A stretch of 64,000 nt of DNA from contig NZ_CP036186.1 in the NCBI RefSeq assembly GCF_015291885.1, positions 3,623,001 through 3,687,000 on the forward strand. Reading direction: 5' to 3'. Positions within the stretch are counted from its first letter, which is position 1. The number at the start of each line of letters is the position of its first letter. Positions 19,389-27,520 of the stretch are shown piece by piece. Origin of the DNA: Stutzerimonas stutzeri (GTDB taxonomy: Bacteria; Pseudomonadota; Gammaproteobacteria; Pseudomonadales; Pseudomonadaceae). Made by a program: the position numbers and the translations under genes. The notes below the pieces were generated by a model. The model ran no database searches. It had not been told where the DNA came from and saw only the letters and a list, made by a program, of their open reading frames with translations.

Positions 19389-19889
19389 ATGAAAGCTCAG
19401 ATGCAGAAGGGTTTTACCCTTATTGAATTGATGATCGTTGTGGCGATTATCGGGATTTTGGCTGCGGTGGCGTTGCCGGCGTATCAGGATTACACCGTAC
19501 GGGCAAAGGTGACTGAAGGTCTGTCCCTCGCTGGCTCTGCTAAAGCGGCCGTTTCTGAAAATGCGGCAAACGGTGCTCCGTTCAACTCCGGATGGACCGC
19601 CCCCGGGGCCACTAGCAACGTTGAAAGCATTGCCATTGACGAGACCACGGGCGCTATCACAATTACTTATGATGCAGCAATTGACGGCGGCGCGACCTTA
19701 ATCCTTACTCCAGTTGATGGTGAGGCTGCGACTGGCACCGCATTGGCTGGCACCGACACAGCATCCACTATCCCTTCGGCAGGCTCGATCACTTGGCTAT
19801 GCGCGTCGACCGGCAGCACCAACGCTAATGCGGCTCTGCAAAAAGGCAGCATCAAAGACAAATACGTTCCGGCGGTATGCCGCACGTAA
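19389..19889 (+). CDS. pilA: Type IV major pilin PilA
   Basis: A 166-residue prepilin. The short leader MKAQMQKG is cut after Gly8, leaving mature N-terminal Phe9 and the conserved Glu5 of the mature protein in [20 protein letters not shown]. The C-terminal disulfide loop is C138-C164. The start at 19389 follows an AGGAG-type site, and a sigma-54 promoter lies upstream. The pilin ends in Thr after the last Cys, not the Ser used by glycosylated P. aeruginosa group I pilins, and no tfpO gene follows. Instead REP elements and a RAYT gene are downstream. Confidence 0.97.
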   Translation: MKAQMQKGFTLIELMIVVAIIGILAAVALPAYQDYTVRAKVTEGLSLAGSAKAAVSENAANGAPFNSGWTAPGATSNVESIAIDETTGAITITYDAAIDGGATLILTPVDGEAATGTALAGTDTASTIPSAGSITWLCASTGSTNANAALQKGSIKDKYVPAVCRT

Positions 19890-19900
19890 TCGCGGTATGG

Positions 19901-19954
19901 CGGATCACTTTCCGTATGATGGAATCGCCAAAGGCGCTTCCATCGTTTACCGCG
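19901..19954 (+). repeat. RAYT-flanking repeat, copy 1
   Basis: First of four same-orientation copies of a ~54-base element with core ATGGAATCGCC-RA-AGGCG-YTTCC-RTCGTTT-NCCGC. This copy begins CGGATCACTT 11 bases after the pilA stop. The GGAATCGCC/GGCG...TCC part can form an imperfect hairpin. Confidence 0.7.
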
Positions 19955-19987
19955 AACCGGCTGCATCCACCACCCAATTCGTAAGAT

Positions 19988-20007
19988 GGATTAGCGAAGC
20001 GTAATCC
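19988..20007 (-). repeat. REP-type palindrome, inverted orientation
   Basis: GGATTAGCGAAGCGTAATCC is a short imperfect palindrome. It is the reverse-complement type of the elements at 20205-20226 and 21037-21058, so the three could form a BIME-like arrangement with opposing units. Confidence 0.7.
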
Positions 20008-20047
20008 GTCATTTATCGCTAGCTTGCTGTATCCGCCATCGCAAACT

Positions 20048-20076
20048 AAACGCCTCGCCTTCGTGCGGGGCGTTTT
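20048..20076 (+). terminator. Intrinsic terminator downstream of pilA
   Basis: AAACGCCTCGC and GCGGGGCGTTTT form an 11-pair stem (one G-T pair) around a short loop and end in TTTT. It is 159 bases after the pilA stop, so it probably ends the pilA transcript. Confidence 0.8.
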
Positions 20077-20101
20077 GTCGTTTGCGGGCCGCCGATACGG
20101 T

Positions 20102-20153
20102 GAATCGTCTTTCATACATGGAATCGCCAGAGGCGCTTCCATCGTTTCCCGCA
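20102..20153 (+). repeat. RAYT-flanking repeat, copy 2
   Basis: A more diverged copy of the same element: GAATCGTCTTTCATACATGG start, then GAATCGCCAGAGGCGCTTCC and ATCGTTTCCCGC. Same orientation as copies 1, 3 and 4. Confidence 0.65.
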
Positions 20154-20204
20154 GATGGGCCACGTCTCCCAGATACCGAAATCGCTCCGACCTTCCCGAT
20201 CGTC

Positions 20205-20226
20205 GGAATACGCCTTCGGCTATTCC
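20205..20226 (+). repeat. REP-type palindrome upstream of the RAYT gene
   Basis: GGAATACGCC-TT-CGGCTATTCC is an imperfect palindrome. The downstream flank CTACACCGGCTGGGC resembles CTACGTTGGCTGGGC after the element at 21037-21058, so the repeated unit extends beyond the hairpin. Confidence 0.7.
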
Positions 20227-20269
20227 AACCTACACCGGCTGGGCACCGCATCGTGGTATGGCGATACTG

Positions 20270-20323
20270 CGGATCGCTTTTCGTAGGATGGAATCGCCGA
20301 AGGCGCCTCCGTCGTTTACCGCG
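20270..20323 (+). repeat. RAYT-flanking repeat, copy 3
   Basis: CGGATCGCTTTTCGTAGGATGG, then GAATCGCCGAAGGCGCCTCC and GTCGTTTACCGCG. It ends about 69 bases before the RAYT start codon and is the closest match to copy 4, which sits at the RAYT stop codon. Confidence 0.75.
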
Positions 20324-20391
20324 GATTGGCACACATCGCCGGTAACTGATCCAGCCTACACTTCGGGTCCGTAAAAGTCGGAGAGGCATGG

Positions 20392-20946
20392 ATGCCTAAC
20401 TATCGTCGCGCCCTCGCGCCAGGGGCGAGCTGGTTTTTCACTGTGAATCTGTTGGAGCGCCGCGGTAACGATCTGCTGGTGCGGCATATCGACCTGCTAC
20501 GGGCTTCAGTCCGCCGCGTGCATCGGCTCCATCCATTCACCATTGATGCCTGGGCGGTGCTGCCCGAGCATATGCATTGTGTCTGGACACTACCGCCGGG
20601 TGACGCGGCCTATCCTCTGCGTTGGCGGTTGATCAAAACTTTCTTCTCCCGCACGTTGCCTCCTGACGAATATCGGTCAGCAGTGCGCCTGCAGAGGGGC
20701 GAGCGCGGTATCTGGCAGCGCCGTTACTGGGAACACCTCATCCGTAATGAAGACGACTTCAGACGACACGTCGACTACGTATACGTCAACCCGCTCAAGC
20801 ATGGCCTGGTTCGGCGCGTAAGGGATTGGCCCTATTCGAGTTTTCATCGTGACGTTCGTGCGGGACTGTACCCTGCCGACTGGGCGGGCGACCCGAAGCT
20901 TTTGGTGCCAGGAAATAACCGCAGTATCGCGGGTCGCTTTTCGTAG
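20392..20946 (+). CDS. REP-associated tyrosine transposase (RAYT)
   Basis: A 184-residue Y1-type transposase-like protein (IS200/IS605 relative). It carries the metal-binding HUH-type motif in LPEHMHCVWTLPPGD near residues 58-70, and the RAYT signature IWQRRYWEHLIRNEDDFRRHVDYVYVNPLKHGLV, with the catalytic-type Tyr in HVDYVYVNP. RAYTs nick REP DNA and are domesticated, usually single-copy genes thought to have spread REPs. GGAGAGG precedes the ATG at 20392. REP-like repeats flank it on both sides. Its last codons and stop fall inside repeat copy 4. Confidence 0.93.
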   Translation: MPNYRRALAPGASWFFTVNLLERRGNDLLVRHIDLLRASVRRVHRLHPFTIDAWAVLPEHMHCVWTLPPGDAAYPLRWRLIKTFFSRTLPPDEYRSAVRLQRGERGIWQRRYWEHLIRNEDDFRRHVDYVYVNPLKHGLVRRVRDWPYSSFHRDVRAGLYPADWAGDPKLLVPGNNRSIAGRFS

Positions 20947-20983
20947 GATGGAATCGCCAAAGGCGCTTCCGTCGTTTGCCGCG
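20930..20983 (+). repeat. RAYT-flanking repeat, copy 4
   Basis: CGGGTCGCTTTTCGTAGGATGG, then GAATCGCCAAAGGCGCTTCC and GTCGTTTGCCGCG. Almost identical to copy 3. The TAG in TCGTAGGATGG is the RAYT stop codon, so the repeat supplies the last codons of the protein. Confidence 0.75.
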
Positions 20984-21036
20984 AAACGACTGCGGCCTTT
21001 CTCCCTAACACCGCAACTTCACCCACCCTGAACGTC

Positions 21037-21058
21037 GGATTACGCCTTCGGCTAATCC
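21037..21058 (+). repeat. REP-type palindrome downstream of the RAYT gene
   Basis: GGATTACGCC-TT-CGGCTAATCC forms a near-perfect hairpin, in the same orientation as the copy at 20205-20226 and opposite to 19988-20007. A degenerate half-copy may follow around 21106-21127. Confidence 0.75.
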
Positions 21059-21142
21059 AAACTACGTTGGCTGGGCGTCGCAGATCGCCGGAGCGCTGGG
21101 CAAGACTAATCGGCGAAGCGCCTTCCGCTAACTGTGCTCAAA

Positions 21143-21170
21143 CAAAAACGCCCTGCATAAGCAGGACGTT
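21143..21170 (-). terminator. Intrinsic terminator of cysD-cysNC
   Basis: On the minus strand AACGTCCTGC and GCAGGGCGTTTTTGTT form a 10-bp stem (one G-T pair) with a TTAT loop and a T-rich tail, 19 bases after the cysNC stop. Confidence 0.88.
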
Positions 21171-21188
21171 TATTGTCATACGGCCGCG

Positions 21189-23087
21189 TTAAATAACGCC
21201 ACGCTCACGCAGCAGCTCCATAACCATCTTCACGCCATCGTCCAGTGACGACGTTTCGCTGTCCACCACCAGATCAGCATTCAGTGGCACATCGTAAGGA
21301 AAGGACTCACCTGGAATGTTATCCCCACCGGCCGCGTACAACCCCTGCGGGTCGCGTTGGCGGCAGGCTTGCGGGGAGGCCTGGATATAGACGGTGATCA
21401 GGAGTTCGTCGCCAATCAGTGCCTTGGCCTGCTCGCGGCCCTCGGCATCCGGTGCAACGAACGCGGCCAGAGTGATCAGGCCCGCCTCATTGAACTGACG
21501 CGCCACATGCGCGGCGCGGCGCCAGTTTTCGGTGCGACCGGCGCGGTCTTGCAGGAGGCCTTTGTTCAGGTCGTGGCGCAGGTTCTGGCCGTCGAGCACG
21601 TAAACTGCGCGGCCCATGTCGAACAACTTGCGCTCCACCGCATAGGCCAAGGTGCTCTTGCCGGCACCGGAAAGGCCGGTGAACAGCACTGTCGCTGGCT
21701 GCTGGCCAAAGCGAGTGGCACGCTCTTCGGTGGATACATGTGCCAAGGCGCCGTGATGACCGCCGGAACCCTGGGCAATCGGCGCGGCGATGATCATGCC
21801 GGCGCCAACGGTGCCATTGGTGAGACGATCAATGACGATAAAGGCCCCGGTGGTGCGGTTCTGCGCGTAGCCATCGAGCGCGATAGGTGCATCCAGGCTG
21901 ACCTTGACCTTACCGATCTCGTTGAGCTGCAGACTGCTCGCAGCGCCCTTCTCCAGCGTATTCACATCCACCTTGTGGGCGATACTGGCGATGGAGGCCG
22001 GCACATAGCTGGTAGCGCGCTTGATGTCGTATTTCTTGCCCGGCAGCATCGGCTCTTCGCCCATCCACACAAGCATCGCCTCGAATCCATCGGCGATACG
22101 CGGACGACTGTCGGCATGTACTAGCATGTCGCCGCGAGATACGTCGATCTCGTCTTCGAGCGTCAGGGTGACGGCCTCACCCGGGGTCGCCTGCTCCAGC
22201 TCACCATCGAAGGTGACAATGGACTTCACCCGACTGATTTTGCCGGACGGCAGCACAGCGATCTCGTCGCCCTTGCGCACGATGCCGCTCGCCAGGGTGC
22301 CGGCGAAACCGCGGAAGTTCAGGTTCGGGCGATTGACGTATTGCACCGGGAAGCGCAGGTCGTCGAAGTTGCGGTCGCCAGCGATCTCGACACTCTCGAG
22401 AATCTCCATCAGCGACTGCCCCTCATACCATGGCGCACGCTCGCTGCGATTGACCACGTTGTCGCCCTTGAGCGCCGACATAGGCACGAAGTGCAGGGAC
22501 GAGGGCTTGAGCTCGATACGATCGGCGAAAGCAAGGTAGTCGGCCTTGATCTTCTCGAACACATCCTGATCGAAGTTCATCAGGTCCATCTTGTTGATGG
22601 CGACGACGATATGCTTGATGCCCAGCAACGAGGTGATGAAGCTGTGGCGCTTGGTCTGGGTCTGCACCCCGTAGCGGGCATCTACCAGGATGATCGCGAG
22701 GTCGCAGGTGGAAGCGCCGGTCGCCATGTTGCGCGTGTACTGCTCATGGCCAGGGGTGTCGGCAATGATGAACTTGCGCTTGGCGGTACTGAAGTAACGG
22801 TAGGCCACATCGATGGTGATGCCCTGCTCGCGCTCGGCCTGCAGCCCATCGACCAGCAGCGCCAGATCGACGTCTTCGCCAGTGGTACCGACCTTCTTGG
22901 AGTCGCGGGTGATCGCTTCGAGGTGGTCCTCGTAGATCATCTTCGAATCGTGCAGCAGGCGGCCGATCAGCGTGCTCTTGCCGTCATCGACGTTGCCGCA
23001 GGTCAGGAAACGCAGGAGTTCCTTGCGCTCGTGTTGCGCCAGGTAGGCGAGGATGTCCTCGCTGATCAGTTCGGATTGATAACTCAT
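21189..23087 (-). CDS. cysNC: Bifunctional sulfate adenylyltransferase subunit 1 / adenylylsulfate kinase
   Basis: A 632-residue fusion. The N-terminal ~460 residues are the CysN GTPase that drives APS formation with CysD: G1 [10 protein letters not shown] at about 31-40, switch [13 protein letters not shown], and NKMD. The C-terminal ~170 residues are APS kinase with its own P-loop GLSGAGKST near 467, making PAPS. Fusion of cysN and cysC is the normal state in pseudomonads. It lies 11 bases downstream of cysD. Confidence 0.97.
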   Translation of the reverse strand: MSYQSELISEDILAYLAQHERKELLRFLTCGNVDDGKSTLIGRLLHDSKMIYEDHLEAITRDSKKVGTTGEDVDLALLVDGLQAEREQGITIDVAYRYFSTAKRKFIIADTPGHEQYTRNMATGASTCDLAIILVDARYGVQTQTKRHSFITSLLGIKHIVVAINKMDLMNFDQDVFEKIKADYLAFADRIELKPSSLHFVPMSALKGDNVVNRSERAPWYEGQSLMEILESVEIAGDRNFDDLRFPVQYVNRPNLNFRGFAGTLASGIVRKGDEIAVLPSGKISRVKSIVTFDGELEQATPGEAVTLTLEDEIDVSRGDMLVHADSRPRIADGFEAMLVWMGEEPMLPGKKYDIKRATSYVPASIASIAHKVDVNTLEKGAASSLQLNEIGKVKVSLDAPIALDGYAQNRTTGAFIVIDRLTNGTVGAGMIIAAPIAQGSGGHHGALAHVSTEERATRFGQQPATVLFTGLSGAGKSTLAYAVERKLFDMGRAVYVLDGQNLRHDLNKGLLQDRAGRTENWRRAAHVARQFNEAGLITLAAFVAPDAEGREQAKALIGDELLITVYIQASPQACRQRDPQGLYAAGGDNIPGESFPYDVPLNADLVVDSETSSLDDGVKMVMELLRERGVI

Positions 23088-23098
23088 GATGCGTTTCC

Positions 23099-24016
23099 TT
23101 AGAAATAACCCTGGCGTTTCTTTTCTTCCATCGAGCCGGTGGCGTCATGGTCGATGACGCGCCCCTGGCGCTCGGAAGTGCGGGTCAGGAGCATCTCCTG
23201 GATGATTTCCGGCAGGCTGGTCGCGGTCGACTCGACCGCACCGGTGAGCGGGTAGCAGCCGAGGGTGCGGAAGCGGACCATGCGTTTTTCGATACGCGCT
23301 TTTTCCTCATCGGTGAGGTGCTCGAGAATCCGCTCATCGTCGATCATGATCAGCGTGCCGTTCTTCTCGATGACTTCCCGCTCGGCAGCGAAGTACAGCG
23401 GCACGATCGGGATCTGCTCGAGGTAGATGTATTGCCAGATGTCCAACTCAGTCCAGTTGGAGAGCGGGAACACGCGGATCGACTCACCCTTCTTGACCTT
23501 GCCGTTGTAGAGATTCCAAAGCTCGGGGCGCTGGTTCTTCGGATCCCAGCGGTGCTTGCTGTCACGGAAGGAGTAGACACGCTCCTTGGCGCGGGATTTT
23601 TCCTCGTCGCGACGGGCACCACCGAAGGCAGCGTCGAAGCCGTACTTGTCCAGCGCCTGCTTGAGGCCTTCGGTCTTCATGACGTCGGTGTGCTTGGCAC
23701 TGCCATACGTGAAGGGATTCATGTCCTGCGCCACACCCTCGGGGTTGATGTGGGTGATCAGCTCAAGGCCCATCTCCTCGACCATCTTGGTGCGGAAGCT
23801 GTACATCTCCTGGAACTTCCAGCGCGTGTCGACATGCAGCACCGGGAACGGCAGCTTGCCAGGGAAGAAGGCCTTGCGCGCCAGGTGCAGCATTACGGCC
23901 GAATCTTTGCCGATGGAATACAGCATCACCGGGTTGCCGAATTCTGCAGCGACCTCACGAATGATATGGATGCTTTCCGCCTCCAGCTGTTTCAGATGCG
24001 TCAGTTTGTCGACCAT
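23099..24016 (-). CDS. cysD: Sulfate adenylyltransferase subunit 2
   Basis: A 305-residue ATP pyrophosphatase-family catalytic subunit that adenylylates sulfate to APS, with CysN GTPase energy coupling. The PP-loop is [17 protein letters not shown] near residues 34-50. Other conserved stretches are [32 protein letters not shown] and [24 protein letters not shown]. First gene of the operon; a 186-base upstream region separates it from the Nif3-like gene on the same strand. Confidence 0.97.
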   Translation of the reverse strand: MVDKLTHLKQLEAESIHIIREVAAEFGNPVMLYSIGKDSAVMLHLARKAFFPGKLPFPVLHVDTRWKFQEMYSFRTKMVEEMGLELITHINPEGVAQDMNPFTYGSAKHTDVMKTEGLKQALDKYGFDAAFGGARRDEEKSRAKERVYSFRDSKHRWDPKNQRPELWNLYNGKVKKGESIRVFPLSNWTELDIWQYIYLEQIPIVPLYFAAEREVIEKNGTLIMIDDERILEHLTDEEKARIEKRMVRFRTLGCYPLTGAVESTATSLPEIIQEMLLTRTSERQGRVIDHDATGSMEEKKRQGYF

Positions 24017-24102
24017 GGCTACTCACGATTTGGCAGATGGACGGCCGGCCGGCCGTGGAATGGGCGCAACTCTAACACGACCTTCAATTCTAATCAGGCG
24101 GC

Positions 24103-24118
24103 CTTTTAGACCTAAAAG
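24103..24118. repeat. Palindrome in the cysD upstream region
   Basis: CTTTTAG-AC-CTAAAAG is a 7-base-arm inverted repeat in an AT-rich patch about 87 bases before the cysD start. It could be an operator. CysB controls cys genes but has no well-defined palindromic consensus, so I do not assign a regulator. Confidence 0.35.
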
Positions 24119-24202
24119 CTATAGATTTATATCGACTCGCCGCCACGCTGCGGGACCGCTGAAATGGAGAGTGCATGCCCCACTGCGCTCACAAGGCAAA
24201 CT

Positions 24203-24961
24203 CTACGCGGGGTTCGGGCAATCAATAAACAGGTGCTCGATGCCGAAGCGATTGGCAAGGTATTCACCCAGCGCACACACCCCATAACGCTCTGTCGCGT
24301 GATGGCCGGCGGCAAAGAAGCTCAGACCGTTCTCACGTGCGATATGCGCTGTGGGCTCGGAGATCTCGCCTGTGACATAGGCATCCACCCCGGCCGCCAC
24401 CGCCTGTTCGATATAGCCCTGCGCACCACCAGTACACCAGGCAACACGCTGAATTGGGCTACTGCCTTCAACCATCAGCGGCTCTCGTCCAAGCACCTCG
24501 TGTATCCGACGCATGAAATCTAGCGGGGACATAGGCTCGCACAGCGACCCCACCAAACCCACCGAGCGTGGGTTTCCCGGCTCCAGCGGCCCCTCTGCAG
24601 TTAACCCCAGCAGCTGCCCCAACCGAATATTGTTACCAACCTCTGGATGGACATCGAGCGGCAGGTGGTAGGCCAGCAGACTGATATCGTTGCTAAGCAG
24701 CGTTTTCAGACGCCGCTGCTTCATGCCGACGATGCGCGCGTCCTCGTTCTTCCAGAAGTACCCGTGGTGCACCAGCACTACATCTGCATGCGCCTCAACC
24801 GCCGCATCCAGCAGCGCCTGGCTGGCCGTCACACCGCTGACGATTCGCGCCACCTGCTGCCGTCCCTCCACTTGCAGGCCGTTGGGGCAGTAATCGGAGA
24901 TCCTGGCGGCATCCAGATAACGATCTGCTTCCTGAACCAGGGTGGTGAGCGCAACAGTCAT
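24203..24961 (-). CDS. Nif3-like dinuclear metal center hexameric protein (YbgI family)
   Basis: A 252-residue toroid-forming protein with a di-metal site. Conserved metal-ligand stretches are LVHHGYFWKNEDARI near residues 66-80, LLAYHLPLDVHPEVGNN near 100, and SFFAAGHHATERYGV near 215. The biochemical role is unsettled; some homologues act as GTP cyclohydrolase or bacillithiol-related proteins. I start at MTVALTTL (24961) because GAGG precedes it; six further codons are open upstream. It is divergent from algW. Confidence 0.9.
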   Translation of the reverse strand: MTVALTTLVQEADRYLDAARISDYCPNGLQVEGRQQVARIVSGVTASQALLDAAVEAHADVVLVHHGYFWKNEDARIVGMKQRRLKTLLSNDISLLAYHLPLDVHPEVGNNIRLGQLLGLTAEGPLEPGNPRSVGLVGSLCEPMSPLDFMRRIHEVLGREPLMVEGSSPIQRVAWCTGGAQGYIEQAVAAGVDAYVTGEISEPTAHIARENGLSFFAAGHHATERYGVCALGEYLANRFGIEHLFIDCPNPA

Positions 24962-25061
24962 GGGAAACCTCTTGGTCAATGCGACACGGCCCGATGAATT
25001 TCTCGGTTAACGGTCGCGGCAAATCATGCACGCATGAAGCTGCATTTCAGTAAGAGCTTCG

Positions 25062-25067
25062 TATAAT
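25062..25067 (+). promoter_or_regulatory. -10 element of algW
   Basis: A perfect TATAAT 24 bases before the algW start. The -35 side (CTGCAT at 16-base spacing) is weak. Confidence 0.5.
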
Positions 25068-25090
25068 GCCGCCACCTTAAGGGGCGCTCT

Positions 25091-26281
25091 ATGCGCCCGC
25101 AACTTTGTCCGGATTTCCGCGCGATGTTCAATGCCCTGCGTTTCCTCGGCTGGCCGTTGCTGGTCGGCACACTTGTCGCAATGCTGATCATCCAGCGTTA
25201 CCCACACCTGGTGGGCATCAAGGAACACGACATCGGCCTGCAACAGGCGCCACTGGTGGCTGCCGTGCCGCAGCAGGGCCCTTATTCCTACGCCGATGCA
25301 GTAGCTGGAGCCGCGCCCGCAGTCGCCAACCTGTATACCACCAAGGTTATCGAGAAGAGTGAGCAGCAAGCGCCGCTATCCAAAGATCCATTATTCCAGC
25401 GCTTTTTCAGCGACAACCTGCCCAGGCAAAGGCGGATGGAATCGAGCCTCGGCTCGGCTGTGATAATGAGCTCCGAAGGCTACTTGCTGACCAACAACCA
25501 TGTGACTGCCAACGCCGAGCAGATCGTCGTGGCGCTCAAGGACGGGCGGGAGACGCTGGCACGCGTGATCGGCAGCGACCCGGAAACCGACCTCGCTGTG
25601 CTGAAGATCGATCTGGCCGATCTTCCTGTCATCACCGTCGGCCATTCCGATCGCATTCGCGTTGGTGACGTCACGCTGGCCATTGGCAACCCGTTCGGGG
25701 TCGGCCAGACGGTAACCATGGGCATCATCAGCGCGACGGGCCGCAATCAGCTGGGCCTGAACACTTATGAGGACTTCATCCAGACCGATGCCGCCATCAA
25801 TCGCGGCAACTCGGGCGGGGCCCTGGTGGATGCAGGCGGCAACTTGATCGGCATTAACACTGCAATCATTTCCGAGTCTGGCGGTTCCCAAGGTATTGGT
25901 TTCGCGATTCCGGTGAAGCTTGCACTTGAGGTGATGAAATCGATCATCGAGCACGGCCAGGTGATCCGCGGCTGGCTGGGTGTGGAGGTACAGTCGCTGA
26001 CCCAGGAGCTGGCCGAGTCCTTTGGTCAGGAGGGCCGTCCAGGCATCGTCGTGGCCGGCGTATACCGCGATGGCCCCGCAGCCCGCGCAGGACTCCAGCC
26101 TGGAGATCTGATTCTGAGCATTGACCGAGTGCAATCGGCCGATGGGCGCAGTTCGATGAATCAGGTGGCCCGCGCACGCCCAGGCGAGAAAATCGACATC
26201 GACATCCTGCGCAACGGCAAACCGCTGACTCTAACCGCCGAAGTCGGTATGCGGCCGCCGGTAAACGCCGCACCGAAATAG
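25091..26281 (+). CDS. algW: Periplasmic serine protease AlgW (DegS-type)
   Basis: An HtrA-family site-1 protease that, on sensing misfolded outer-membrane proteins, cleaves the anti-sigma factor MucA and releases AlgU (sigma-22). Up to 396 residues: an N-terminal membrane anchor (RFLGWPLLVGTLVAMLII), the trypsin-like triad His in LLTNNHVTA, Asp in ETDLAVLKIDL, Ser in NRGNSGGALVD, and one C-terminal PDZ domain. The single PDZ and the anchor point to AlgW/DegS rather than MucD. ATG 25091 has AAGGGG upstream; MFNALRFLG at 25124 is the alternative that matches P. aeruginosa length. Confidence 0.93.
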   Translation: MRPQLCPDFRAMFNALRFLGWPLLVGTLVAMLIIQRYPHLVGIKEHDIGLQQAPLVAAVPQQGPYSYADAVAGAAPAVANLYTTKVIEKSEQQAPLSKDPLFQRFFSDNLPRQRRMESSLGSAVIMSSEGYLLTNNHVTANAEQIVVALKDGRETLARVIGSDPETDLAVLKIDLADLPVITVGHSDRIRVGDVTLAIGNPFGVGQTVTMGIISATGRNQLGLNTYEDFIQTDAAINRGNSGGALVDAGGNLIGINTAIISESGGSQGIGFAIPVKLALEVMKSIIEHGQVIRGWLGVEVQSLTQELAESFGQEGRPGIVVAGVYRDGPAARAGLQPGDLILSIDRVQSADGRSSMNQVARARPGEKIDIDILRNGKPLTLTAEVGMRPPVNAAPK

Positions 26282-26303
26282 CGAGCTCATCGCACTGACG
26301 ACC

Positions 26304-26324
26304 GACGCGCAACCGAGGCGCGTC
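26304..26324. terminator. Possible bidirectional terminator between algW and hisC
   Basis: GACGCG and CGCGTC arms around nine bases lie in the convergent gap. The stem is short and the tail TTCG is weak, so this is tentative. Confidence 0.35.
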
Positions 26325-26360
26325 TTCGCCGAGAAACAACAGCAGGAAGCACAGCCGGCG

Positions 26361-27407
26361 CTAGCCGAGTGCGGCCAACAGCGCCTGATTCTGCTCCGAC
26401 GTGCCGATGGTGATCCGCAGAAATTGCTCGATCCGCGGCTGCTTGAAGTGCCGCACGATTACGCCCTGCTCGCGCAGACTGGCAGCGATGGTTGCCGCAT
26501 CGCGCTGAGGGTGGCGCGTGAAAATGAAGTTCGCCGCCGACGGCAGCACCTCAAAACCCAGGCCCTGCATGGCGTTCACTACTGCTTCACGACTTTCGAT
26601 GACCTGCTGACAGGTCTGCTGGAAATACGCGCGATCCTCGAACGCTGCAGCGGCACCCGCAATGGCAACGCGATCCAGCGGGTACGAGTTGAAGCTGTTC
26701 TTGATTCGCTCCAAGGCCTCAATCAGGTCTGGGTGACCAACCGCGAGCCCTACGCGAAGCCCGGCCAACGAGCGCGACTTAGACAGCGTCTGCGTCACCA
26801 GCAAATTCGGATAACGATCGATCAGAGCAATGGCTGACTCGCCACCAAAATCTACATAGGCCTCATCGACCAGCACGACGGATTCAGTATTCGCCTTAAG
26901 CAACTGTTCGATCGCCTCAAGCGCAAGCAGGCACCCGGTCGGCGCATTTGGATTGGGGAAGATAATGCCGGCATTCGGACGGTTGTAGTCCGCCACCTCG
27001 ATCTGGAACTGCGGGTTCAGTGCGACTGCTTCGTATTCGATGCCGTAAAGCCCGCAGTAGACCGGGTAAAAGCTGTAGCTCACATCCGGAAAGAGAAGCG
27101 GGCCATCGTGCTGAAACAAGCCATGGAAAGCGTGGGCGAGGACTTCATCCGAGCCGTTACCGACAAACACCTGATTCGGCTGCACCGCATAATACTCAGC
27201 CACAGCCTGCTTAAGGCGCTCGCCGTTGGGATCCGGATACAGCCGCAGGTTGTCGTTGAGCTCCGCCTGCATCGCGGCAATTGCGCGCGGGGAAGGACCA
27301 TAAGGGTTCTCGTTGGTATTGAGCTTGACCAGCTTGCTCAGCTTCGGCTGCTCACCCGGCACGTAGGGCACCAGGTCCTTAACGAAAGGGCTCCAGAATT
27401 TGCTCAT
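26361..27407 (-). CDS. hisC: Histidinol-phosphate aminotransferase
   Basis: A 348-residue PLP enzyme converting imidazole acetol phosphate to L-histidinol phosphate. Visible motifs are [13 protein letters not shown] near the N-terminus, [38 protein letters not shown], and the PLP-lysine region [18 protein letters not shown]. The start [10 protein letters not shown] at 27407 has AGAAGG upstream and removes a 21-residue non-homologous extension. It is last of the hisG-hisD-hisC run. Confidence 0.96.
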   Translation of the reverse strand: MSKFWSPFVKDLVPYVPGEQPKLSKLVKLNTNENPYGPSPRAIAAMQAELNDNLRLYPDPNGERLKQAVAEYYAVQPNQVFVGNGSDEVLAHAFHGLFQHDGPLLFPDVSYSFYPVYCGLYGIEYEAVALNPQFQIEVADYNRPNAGIIFPNPNAPTGCLLALEAIEQLLKANTESVVLVDEAYVDFGGESAIALIDRYPNLLVTQTLSKSRSLAGLRVGLAVGHPDLIEALERIKNSFNSYPLDRVAIAGAAAAFEDRAYFQQTCQQVIESREAVVNAMQGLGFEVLPSAANFIFTRHPQRDAATIAASLREQGVIVRHFKQPRIEQFLRITIGTSEQNQALLAALG

Positions 27408-27520
27408 CTGCCCTTCTCTCCTTGAGTGTGATCGGTTTGCCGTAGACGGAAATATCGACGCTTCCGCCATTCGAATAGGCTTAAGTGGTCAACGACGCTG
27501 CCCACTCAAAGTCCCAGACG

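Noticed and set aside
20392-20946. Active insertion sequence (IS200/IS605)
   Set aside because: The protein is a RAYT with REP flanks, not a TnpA with IS-type ends and TnpB; treated as a domesticated transposase and not a mobile IS.
19901-21058. CRISPR array next to the RAYT gene
   Set aside because: The repeats are irregularly spaced, of two different kinds, mixed in orientation and separated by a gene; there are no uniform spacers or cas genes.
22341-24109. Long plus-strand frames opposite cysNC and cysD
   Set aside because: Both lie fully antisense to conserved sulfate-assimilation genes, with no domain signal in the translation.
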